Source: Orthonyx spaldingii | Lineage: Eukaryota; Chordata; Aves; Passeriformes; Orthonychidae | Direction: 5' to 3' | NCBI GenBank assembly: GCA_013397795.1 | Contig: VZTJ01000764.1 | Span: forward strand, 1,502,258-1,566,257 | DNA: 64,000 nt | Part shown: piece after piece, positions 50,750 through 61,111 of the stretch | Layout of the letters: each line of letters opens with the position of its first letter | Position numbering within the stretch: position 1 is the stretch's first letter | Position numbers and translations under genes: made by a program | The notes under the pieces: generated by a model | Databases searched by the model: none | Told to the model about the DNA's origin: nothing | The model's input: only the letters and a program-made list of their open reading frames with translations

Positions 50750-53700
50750 TCTCCCAGCCTTACTCTGCTTTGCTTGTTCTTATTGCTGTATGATGTTAAA
50801 TCAACATTTCCTTTCAACCTAGATTGTAGAACATTGTTTATATGGCTGGTCAAATGAGAGCCGAGGATCTTCCCAAAGAAAAGGTGACACAAAAATATAA
50901 CAGCATTGTCATCTTTAAAAAAAACCATAATTTTAACAGTAACTCATGAAATACTGTGTCTTCCTCCTGTGGTCATTCTAGCAAGTATGTGTCTTATTCC
51001 AGACAAACTAGAAGAGGAATTTACCAAAGGCTGCACGTTTCAGCATCTCACAAAAAATGTAATCACTCATAATTCAAATTCAAATACAGTTTTCCAAGCT
51101 ACACTAATTAAAACTGGTTTGTTTACAGCAGAGAGGGCAAATGAGTAATTTTTCCAAGCCATTTGCTAAAAGCAACTCTCAGGGCAGATTTTCACAAACA
51201 TTTACATGCCTAAAGACACCTACTGGCATTTTCCACAATTAGGTGCTGGGGTGCTATTAAAACCCAGACAACTATTTGCATTGTTGGGCAATTAAATCCC
51301 TCCAAACTCCAACCCTCCATCCTGTAGCACATTACCTTGGAGCAAATTCCATCACCCAAATATTTGCATGTAGAGCTGTTCCATAGCAGCTTATGAACAA
51401 TGGCATAAACCCCACTGAAGGAGCAGTTACATTTGGCAGCGGGTCTATCAGAATAAGGAGGTACATACACAGAACACCAATGCTTATGCCCAAACACTGC
51501 ACTTTCTGACACTGTTTTCTTGTCACCAAGAGCACTTCTGCCTTGTTAAAGTCCCTCAAGAACACCTTACAGAAGTACCAGCCACATCACATTGTCTTGT
51601 TCTTCTGGTAATTAATACTTTGTGCTCCTGGTAAGAACAGAAGGAGATTTGACTCTCACAGAATGCTAAATTAAAAATGAGCAAATCTTTATCATCAGAA
51701 GTTACGAGTTGCATTTATCTCCAGAAGTGTGGGAGATATTTTGATTTTTTTTTTTCAAAGAGCTCTGAATATGGAATCATCCCATAGAAATCACAAACTG
51801 TATTTTAAATCACTTATGTACATGTTTTATGCAAGGTGTGTGAACAATCCCCTAACTACTGCACACCAGCAGCAGTACTAGAGTTAAGCCATGAAAGCTA
51901 CACATGAGCAAAAGCCTGCTTGTAGGACGATGGTTTGATTTCCATTGCACCCAGTTCAATAGTGGAAGTTGAAGGCTCATGATTTTATTTATTTAGGAAA
52001 AAAGTTTTTCATTTCTGTGAGCTCCTTGTTGTTCAAATGAGAAAGCTCAATTTCTTCAACAGAAATGTCAAGCCTGTAACTTGCCAGGGAGGAACCACCT
52101 GCAAGGTATTACCAAAATAACAACCAACCAGTGTTTAACAGATGCAACAGTACCGTTTGGCCTCCTGCTTCAGCCTCCTAATATAACTTAGCACATGAGA
52201 ATATTAAGTGAATTTTAAAACAAAGTGAAAATAATCTGTTCTATTTGTCCTATTTAAGGAAAAAAAACCCAAAAAACAAGAAATGACTATGACATACACA
52301 AGCACATGTGCACAGAGAACCATGTGCATGCACAGATTCACAGCCCTGCTCAACCTGAAAAATATTTTCATTTAAATTGTAATTCCTCTGTGAGGCCAGC
52401 AGCAATCTGATGGCCTTTATTATTGTGTCAAATCCTTACCCATGCTACAAGTCCCAGATTCAATGCAAGCAACATACAGAAAGGCAGCCTTTGTAGAGAC
52501 CCTGGGTAATAAATTTTCCTGGTAAACAGATTTTTACAATAGAAATATTGTAGTTTCATTATATATTGTCATGGAAAACACTGCATTTCAATGCATCAGG
52601 CAAGCTATGCTCATTTTAAATATCAGATAGTCACATAACTATGTAACAGATTTAACCTTGCAAGTCTTCCAGTGGAGGATCCTCAACTGAAGAACAGTTC
52701 AGTCAGATAAACCTGGCCCAGGAAGCCCAGGCCATTCCAGTTGTACTGAAATGTGTTTACAATGCAGATCACCACTGTCCCCTTGCCAAAGAAAAATCTT
52801 TTAACTTAGAATCTCATAAGAAATATCTCTTTTCCCTTCAGAAATATGCTAGGTGAATCAACAGAAAAATACACCTGAACACAGATGAGAACACAGATAA
52901 GAATTGCAATTGTCAACTCTCAAAGACATTTTCTTTTTATTTGAGAGATTTCTGATATTTTACATTACTATTGAGGCTACATTCAAATAAATTTTTAGGT
53001 TAAATTCTGCCTCAAAAACAAAACCCCACCTCTCATTCTAAGTCACTTAGTGAAACCCTCACTGGCACAAAACTTCCACTCACCAATATAAATCATAATG
53101 TATATGTAGAAAACAGAATTTGGCTGTGATACTGGATCTTAAGAGGACACAATCAAAAAATCATAATACCCAAGATGTCACTCCTGGCAATTTCTGGAAG
53201 CCAAAGCTGATACGTTATCAGGGAAAAAATGGTTTTCTTCTTAAGTACATTTCTTCGTTAGTCTAGTGTCACTGCCATACATTTTATATAACATTTTATT
53301 TAAATAATAGTTTATATGAGGACAAATAAAAAGAAGAATTGCATAGACAACACCACATGGGAAATTAAGTTTTGAATCATAAAATCTCAGTGCACAAAAG
53401 CAAGATATGGCAGACTCATGGTTAAACCTATTTTGCAAGATAACATCCTGTTGTGCCTCAAATCTGTATCATCTCTGGGGACGTCATCCTCTTACACAGA
53501 ACTGGCTTTATGCTACTTAGGGATGGCAGAGAATTATTCAATAAAAGTTTTAGATTTAAGGTGGATCATGGTTGTACATTAGGAATAGTTTTTGTGATAT
53601 AAAAGACTCAATTTTCAAAAGTGAATGTTTTTTCTGAATACCGTGGTTGTAAAATAATGCTGTGTGAGAAACCCAAGACCTGATTTTCAAAGTGATGCAT

Positions 53701-54540
53701 ATGTTCAACTCCAGGAAAATTGCTAAGAATCCCAGGTACTCAGCAACTACAAAATCAAACTCATGTTTGACCTAGGCTTTTTAAGAACAGAGCACCCAAA
53801 TGCCCCTTCACATTACTGTGGTTTATATAATTAAGTAACTTGTTTGTGTGCTCTTATCCGTTTGCATACACATGTGCATTCCTGACACTGCAGCTTTAAA
53901 ATCTGAGCAACTGTAGCCAAAGCTGCAGGACCTGGTGAGGTATAAAACTGAATTATCCATAGATAAAATTGAGCATGTCCATAAATAAGCATATAAATTG
54001 AACAAAACTGTACCTGCAAAAAAAGCAGGCACTGAATTTTCTTGCTTTTGTAAGAGTCCATTAATATATTAATAGAGGTTTCACATATTTTATACACTCA
54101 GATATATACATATATTTTATCAGTAATGTGTGCTTACATACATATATATGCAAACATGTGTACACTTAGCCCCCACACACTCACATTCCCTTATCTACAC
54201 ACATTCAAGTTCTTCATTTTCAAAGAAAATGCCATCATTTAATAAACACTGAAATTGGTTCCAGGTTCTCCACGATTTTAGAATTATAGAAAAAGGTAAC
54301 TTACATCTGTCACTGTATGTGACAAAACATCTGGACTTTGCAAGCAAATTAAAGGAAAGACAAAACACACCCCTCATGGTACCAGCTTTCCAATTAGGAA
54401 TCAAGATATCGGAATGAATCTGGTATCACTGCAAAAAGCAATGGCAGTGCTTTCTGTGAGTATTTTTTACAATAAATGTGAATCTTTTGGAAGGTGAATT
54501 ACTGTCAATTTGTGGTGAGCACAAAGTTCTTTCCTAGACA
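50750..54540. other. Intergenic DNA or 3' UTR side of the minus-strand gene
   Basis: About 3.8 kb of AT-rich DNA with an (AT)n/CATATATA stretch at about 54,080-54,150. No exon was recognised. The minus-strand gene ends its coding part at 54,543, so its 3' UTR must occupy part of this stretch. I could not choose its polyadenylation site, because several TTTATT (AATAAA on the minus strand) occurrences exist. Confidence 0.4.
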
Positions 54541-54542
54541 GG

Positions 54543-57500
54543 TCACTGCTGAGCTCCTTTCTTCTTCTGCTCCAGCTCCTGCAGGCGTTCCTCGCGGCAC
54601 TGTGCGTGCTGCGTCCCCACTTTGTGGGCTGTCTCAGTGGCTGCAATGTCAATCTGGGCATATCGGGACGATCCACTCCCTGAAACACCAAATGGAATCC
54701 TGTAACAGACTACACCCCTCATGTATTCCTCAGCAAAAAAGCTGTTGAGACACTTCGTCCACAGATTTCGTGGAGCATTTTAGTCTGGTCTAGAGCAAGC
54801 TGTAGAAAGGGAGTAAGATGATAACCACAACTGAAACAAAACACCTCGAAAGCTTTGTTATCTACATATTTTAGTTGTCTGTTTTTCTTCAAATAAGCAA
54901 ATGAACCACTTGCATTTCTGCCCCAGGTTCGAATCTCCACCCCTATTACTCGCAGTCAATGACAAAATTGAATTTGGCTCTCCCACTTCTGGGAGGCTTC
55001 CTCACCAAGCTACGAATCAGGAAATGAGCAACATCTGGTATCTGAACAGAAAACAATTGTGGCAGCTGGCAGTGTTCTTCTTTGTCTGGATTAGACACCC
55101 TGTGAATGCTTACCAGAGCAACCACCTTCAGACTCGCACAGAATGACACTTTAGCTCATTTTTCTGGGCAGTGGGGGAGACAAAAGCTGCTGAGTCTGTT
55201 CAGGAGTAAAATACTTCTGTAAGCCGAGAGGCTGGAAAAACTTTAATATGAAGAAAAATATTTATGGTTATAAAGGCACCTTTAAAGTTACACAATTTGA
55301 GATTGGGAGGGTAGTTGACATTTAGGAAAATTTACAGCATTTAACTCTTCATTTTTAATGGCTTGGTTCATTGCATTTCAAATTAAGAGAAAATATTGCT
55401 TTTACATTTCAATAGGATGTTGTAGAGAGAACTACATTAAGATCTTGGAGAAGCCTAGAATTACCTAACTAAAACCATATAAACAGTAAAAAATACCAGT
55501 GGGAAAAGTTCTAGCACTTTAAAGTCAATAAAATTGCTGAAATTAAAAGTGCAAAAATTAAAATCTTAATAGAGAGAACTATAAATGGAAAACCCATCAA
55601 TACCAGATGCAAGCAAATAAATGCCAGATTCTGATGAGGGGTTTTCTGTAGTGAGAACTGCATCTCTAAATGACAACACATGGCAGATCTATTGCATGTT
55701 TATGTGCTAATTGCCCAAGTTAAGCATTAGAAGCAAAATATCCGATCCAAACAAAAGAATTAAAAAAAAAAAAAAGAAAGAATTGGGCTGACATTCTCTC
55801 TGTAGCACTTTCACACGCCCTCATGGAGAGCAGATAGAAGAACATTGTGTTCTATTCTGAATCATTTGCTGCATGGCTCCAGAGCCAGTGTCTTCAGGAG
55901 CAAGCCCTGTACTCCTACACCCACAGCCCTGTTTCTGAGGCCAAGAAAGAAAAATGAGGCAAGTGTAGTCCTAATATGCAATGAAAATCTTGAGAACACC
56001 AGCAAATTACTGTCTTTCAAACTCCAAAGTCTGAAACGTTCACTTTAGAAGGAGCACACATACAATCACCTGTCAAAGGGATACATCATCTTATAGAACT
56101 TCATTACTCAAAATATTTTTTCCAAAAAGAGATGCCAGTTAAAAGAACTGCCTCACAAACATACCAGGGTTCAACTCCTCTGTTAGCAAAAGCCTGTGGG
56201 TAGATCATTGAATCATTAAGGTTGGAAAAGACCTCCAAGGTCATGGAGTCTAACCTTTGACCAAGTATCACCATCACCTAAGCCACAGTGCTAAGTGACA
56301 TGTCCAGTCATTTCTTGAACAGTTCCAGGAATTGTGACCCCACCACTTCCCTGAGCAGCCTGATCCAATGCCTGACCACCCTGTCAGTGAAAGAAGTCTT
56401 CCTGATATCCAGCCTGAACCTACCCTGGGGCATCTTGAGGCCGTGTCCTCTACTGTCACTGTTGTCTGGGACAAGAGGCCAACCCCCACTTGACTACAAC
56501 CTCCGTTCAGGCATTTTTAAGAGTAATAAGGCCCCCCCCTGAGCCTCCTTTTCTCCAAGCTGAACATCCCCAGCTCCCTCAGCTGCTCCCTATATGAAAT
56601 CAGGATTCCACATACCCCATACATTCTGCATAGTCTTTGCTGTTTAAAAGTATCATAGACTTCCTTACCTCTTATGCTTGTGCTAGATTCTTGAAGTTCC
56701 AGTTCCATGTAGTGAAGCTGTTTTTTGGAAGTAGGGCTGACAGGAATATTAACGTAGGTGGCTGTCTCGCTGTGGGGTCGATCTGGTGTGGGGACATCAG
56801 CTGAGTAACCCACTGCCCCTTCTGAAATAAGTAACAGGTTATAACAGGCACTGTTTGCAACGGCCGATCACATCCAGAGTTCATGCAGACACACTGGAAG
56901 CAGACTCTGAGCAGCAATAACACTGCCTGCCAAACAGACATTCCTCAGTGGTAGATGGGACAGGAGAAGACTGCAGTTTCTACTTAAAATATCCTGAGAC
57001 ACTGATCAAGTCAGGATCTATGCAGAAGGCCAGACCACAGACGGGAATCGTGTTGTGGCAGAAAGCAAACACTCTGCAGACATTTCCAACAGCAGCACTA
57101 CCTCACAAGGCTTCCAGCTCTACCTGAGGTTAATAAAGCTTTATATGAAGTAATTTGTTCTAGGAAGATGTGAACTATTGTATCATCTGCAAAGACGGAA
57201 ACCAAAATCAGTAGAGGTTCTTAAAGCATGTCCAGAAAACAGGGATTGAAGAACTGTTTCAAGCAAAGGGAAGGCAAACCTGAGGAGACAACATTGACAG
57301 CTTCCCTGTGCAGAACTGAAAAACATAGGAATGATGCCAAGTGGGGACAACAAAGTATTAAAGGACTTTCATTGCAGGAAAAAGATAGTGGGAAAACCCT
57401 TCTAAATAGTAGAAAACCCACCGTGGATTTCTAGAGGAAATCCCACAGTGTTTTCTAGAGGAAATCCCACAGCCTTTTCTAGAGGAAATCCCACAGCCTT

Positions 57501-60500
57501 TTCTAAAAATTTCAAAAAAAAGACACAGACTAACACTTACTAGGAAACAGTTCCTATGAAATGATTTTAACTTACAAACAACAAATTTTTCATCTGGTTT
57601 AATTCTCAAGACCTCATGTAGCCGTACTTTCAATTATTCTAATCTTGTCTGCCTGTTCAGTCCAGTTGGAGTCCTTACCCTTAAAGACTTTATGCTCTTA
57701 AGTCAGTTTGCAACAGAGGAATGCCGAGAAAAATGGTATCACTTTGAGGTTCTCCTTTTTCATGAAGTTCTTCTATTAACCCCTTCCTTGTCCCCCCACA
57801 GAACTCATATCACATCTTTTCTTGTCCAAACTGCTGCTTTTCCCTTTTGCCCATTTAGACACTATTGACATGTGAATAGAGAGGCAGTAGGATATCAAGG
57901 AATTTTAGAGCATAGAGAAGAATGACTTCCTATATCCAGGCAACAGCAGCAGTGAATAACCATTGAGGGAAACTCTTTCCTCTTCTTGGAAGTATTATGA
58001 ATAGCAGACATAACTTATATTATGTTAGGCAACAGTATGTCGGCATTCCAGGATAATGGAATCTCCCCATACTGTTTCAATCAAAGGAGTGCAAAAATTG
58101 AAAAGACTGGAGATTTGGCCAATTTTCTCACAGATTTTGATAAAGGAAACATAGGAACATCCACAAAGTATACAAATATTTCTCCGACAGTTAGACTTCA
58201 AGTTGTTGTTGCAAAGCAAGATGTTAGGAACAAAATGACAAAATCAGTGCAGAATCAAATGCAGAGGGAATTTTTATATTTTCAAACATCCTTCTCAGGA
58301 ATTATTTTCAATTATTGTGTCCAAAGTATTTCAAAGGAATTTGACCTGACTGAGCAAGAAGGGACTCAGCAAAATCATAGTAGTGTAAACCTGCATCACA
58401 AATAGTTAGAAGCTGCAAGTGACAATCTTAAGTACAGAGTCACAAACAGTCAAGAAGGCAAAGATAATTTTTGAAGTCTTTCTGTATGCTATTAAAGGGA
58501 TGTAACAGAAGTTTAAGTGAGGCATCCTCAAAGTTAGCTAGGATGAAAACTAGCAAGTTTCCTTATGGAACTAAAGAGTTGACAGGTTCAAGGAAGCTGA
58601 ACATCATACCTGATGCAAACAAGCCAAGTGATTTTACTGAGAACTAAAAAACTACACATGGAGAATTGGTAGGGCTTTGTGCAAGAAAAACAAAAGGAAC
58701 ATATAGAAAAAAAAAAACAACTCGGCAACAGTCAAATATTCTTCTCAAAGGGGGAAGTAGAGGAAAAAAAAAAAAAAAAAAAAAAATTTTCTTCAAAAAG
58801 GGGGAAAAAAGAAAAAAAAAAAAAAAAAAAAACAACCCGGCAACAATCAAAAATTCTTCCCAAAGGGGGAAGGAGAGGAAAAAAAAAAAAAAAAAAAAAA
58901 ACTAACCAAGCAAAAAGTTGGGCTAACTGGAATGGAAGGAAAGGAAAAGTCCTCTGTTGGAAAGGAAAAGTCTTCTGTTGTTCAGTCAGTGCTGTCTCAA
59001 TAGAAAATGTGCTTTCTTTGTAAACATAGGAAGACCTGAGTTTTCATTTTTCCTTTAAAAAACAACCAAACAAAAAAAAACCTTATTAGGCACTGAAAAC
59101 TGGCTTATATTTGTTTGAAAAGAAGAGTTTATTTAAAAAGCACAAAACAGTCAAAAGTTCCTACTAATGAAAACACGGTGCAGCAAGAGAGCCATGGACA
59201 GTGCTTTCAGCAGTCCCTTCTGCTGAAAGGAGGCAGAGGCAGGAGAAAGAGGCAGGAAAGGACAGAGGCAGGAGATGCTTCCAAGGGGGGGTCAGAGGGC
59301 CAGTATTTGAGACCATTGTGAAAGGAGGATTTGAGAGAAAAACAGACAACAAGGCATGGTTACAATATTCTGAAAGAACTGGTAGAATATCCGGATTGCT
59401 TGAAGAGAAAGGGAGAAAATATAGGAATCAAAAAAAAAAAAAAAGTTAAGCAAGCAACAGGAGAAGAGTAAAAGCGAAAATTCAGTGACCCTCAACTGAG
59501 GGGACAAAGAAAGGAGATGACTATAATTAGGGAGGGAAGAAGAAAGTTATATTTGAAACTGGTGTTGCAGCCTTTCTTTCAGCAGGTGTTAGTTATTCAT
59601 ATTTTCTACCCAATATAGGCACTGTTCTCAGAAATGAACAATAAATAACACAGAAAGAAAACCAGCACTATAAATAAAATATGTGTGTGTGAGCATGCAT
59701 GTAAAGTTGATATGTTCAAAGGGCAACTCTTCAAAAATAACACTTAGAAGAGGTCTCAACAACAAAAAAGAAAGGAAAATGAAAAAGAAATAAGAGCTGT
59801 TAGTGACCTCTGATGCAAAAATCTGTACTCACCAGGTTCCTCAGAACTAGTTGGAGTTCCAGGTTCTGAAGGAAGTGTTAGCATCTCATACCCACCTTTA
59901 GGACCTAGAATACAGGAACACTGTTAATGGCTTTGGATTTAGAAATTTCTACAATATAATCAAAGCATATGCTTTTCTGGGTTTGACATGTAACCTTTTA
60001 AACCAAACAATCACACAGAATAATTTCAGAAAGCATAAACAGTAGCTAGTGCTGACTTCTCTGTAGTAGTGATGTCAGCTTTTCCTTGTGAGTGTGACAC
60101 CAGGGAAATAAACTTCAGGACACTTTTACAACTATTCACACTGAAGGCCACAGAAGTCAACAGTGCATTTTGCTGTACATCAGTGTGGGAGCAGAGCTAT
60201 CTTGAATGCATGAATCAGGGAGCAATGCGTGGGTGATCTTGGGAGCATCTGGAAGACTCTTGTTAAAATTCCACCTCCAGCATGATGGATAACTTCTTGA
60301 TTTCTGAAAAAATGTAAAAAATGCTGAAGCTAGCCCTTACAAAGACAACTTTGCTTTCCAAGTGCAAATCCCCATCTTTACAAGAAGCTGGGCTGGAGAA
60401 CATCATCAGTCTTTCCCAAGCACGAAGCTGAAAAAAGATGCCCACGTTTCTTCACAATCTCTGGACTCCACCCCAGTTCAAACCAGGCAAGCAAAAATGC

Positions 60501-61039
60501 TGTGTCCATAGAATGAAGATATTACAATTAATTTTGAATGACAAATGCATGTAATTCTATCTGCTGGCAGTGGTTTTTTCCTCCATTATCATAAAGCAGT
60601 ATATTTAAATTGCTGGGTGTTTTTTCCCAGCATATCATTGTTAGGGTACAGGATTTCTCATGGCCTGAGGTGAATTTTTTTGGTGGGTGCCCTTTGTTAA
60701 AGTGATGGCAGCATTTTACTGCTGTGAATTAGATTACTTCTTATACTCTGACACTTATCTCATCTGTCACTGCCTCTTCTAAACTTATCCCATCTGTCAA
60801 TGCCTTTCTGACAAAAACTCCTCAAAGCAAAAAACCCAAAGAAACACGTAAGCCTTACAATAGAGAATCAAATCATGCATTACCTTTAATATTTTCTGAT
60901 GTTTAAAATAATTTAAGTTTAAATTAGTTTCAATTTACATGCACACACATACCTCATAATCACTTTTACCTACCAGCTTGGAGACTGTGCCCTCTATGCA
61001 CTTTCAAAGACCCAGAAGCTGCCATGACAGAAGCACCAC
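54543..61039 (-). CDS. DOK7: C-terminal exons of an IRS/DOK-type docking adaptor, probably DOK7
   Basis: Exons in transcript order: 60,974-61,039; 59,833-59,904; 56,669-56,821; 54,543-54,679 (stop at 54,543-54,545). All have GT-AG borders, and every junction is phase 1. The joined tail reads GGASVMAASGSLKVHRG..., then GPKGGYEMLTLPSEPGTPTS, then ATYVNIPVSPTSKKQLHYME, then SRYAQIDIAATETAHKVGTQ, ending ELEQKKKGAQQ. It is disordered-looking and carries several tyrosine motifs: YEML, YVNI (Grb2-type pYxN), YMEL and YAQI. This is typical of the tail behind the PH and PTB domains of docking proteins. The gene converges on LRPAP1, as DOK7 does in mammals. DOK7 binds and activates MuSK at the neuromuscular junction. 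The PH/PTB exons must lie beyond the right edge, so the gene name rests on synteny and general tail character. Confidence 0.7.
54680..56199 (-). other. DOK7: Last intron of the DOK7-like gene
   Basis: No embedded gene was seen. A poly-A tract occurs near 55,759-55,775. The remaining part of this intron (to 56,668) holds the CR1 listed next. Confidence 0.5.
56200..56595 (-). mobile_element. CR1 LINE 3' end inside an intron of the DOK7-like gene
   Basis: ATCATTGAATCATTAAGGTT, GGAAAAGACCTCCAAGGTCA and CATTTCTTGAACAGTTCCAG are CR1 words. Similar words run on to CAGCTCCCTCAGCTGCTCCC, all in reverse orientation. Since the host gene is also on the minus strand, the element is in sense with it. Its right (5') end is about 75 bp from the exon at 56,669. 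Confidence 0.85.
57426..57504 (+). repeat. 24-bp tandem repeat, about 3.3 copies
   Basis: The unit is TTTTCTAGAGGAAATCCCAC plus AGCC. Three nearly perfect copies and a partial fourth lie in an intron of the DOK7-like gene. Confidence 0.9.
58707..58902 (+). repeat. A-run minisatellite, three degenerate units
   Basis: Each unit is a run of about 11-24 A residues followed by unique sequence. Units 1 and 3 share CAACTCGGCAACAGTCAAA / CAACCCGGCAACAATCAAA, then ATTCTTC and CAAAGGGGGAAG, then AGAGG. Unit 2 has lost the first half (TTTTCTTCAAAAAGGGGGAA). Confidence 0.9.
58938..58979 (+). repeat. 21-bp direct duplication
   Basis: GGAAAGGAAAAGTCCTCTGTT is followed immediately by the same 21 bases with one change (CCTC to CTTC). 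Confidence 0.9.
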
Positions 61040-61078
61040 CTGTTTTTAAAGACAGAGATCCACACTAAAGCTAAATAC

Positions 61079-61111
61079 CTGTTGCATTTTTAGTAGATGT
61101 TTCTGAAACAT
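61079..61111 (-). CDS. DOK7: Possible 33-nt cassette microexon of the DOK7-like gene
   Basis: The minus strand has CTAG before and GTATTTAG after 33 nt that read DVSETSTKNAT in phase 1-1, the same phase as every neighbouring exon. The spacer to the next exon (61,040-61,078) is only 39 nt, below normal vertebrate intron size, and has an in-frame TAG if retained. Either the microexon is spurious or the two exons are alternatives. Confidence 0.25.

Larger units (their letters stand above)
56822..59832 (-). other. DOK7: Intron of the DOK7-like gene rich in simple repeats
   Basis: This 3 kb intron contains the 24-bp repeat at 57.4 kb, A-run minisatellite units at 58.7-58.9 kb, a 21-bp duplication at 58,938-58,979 and a purine-rich GAGGCAG stretch at about 59,225-59,275. 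No exon was recognised. The lysine-rich open frames at 58.67-59.02 kb come from the poly-A tracts. Confidence 0.55.

Noticed and set aside
58666..59023. Lysine-rich frames
   Set aside because: They are translations of poly-A minisatellite units.
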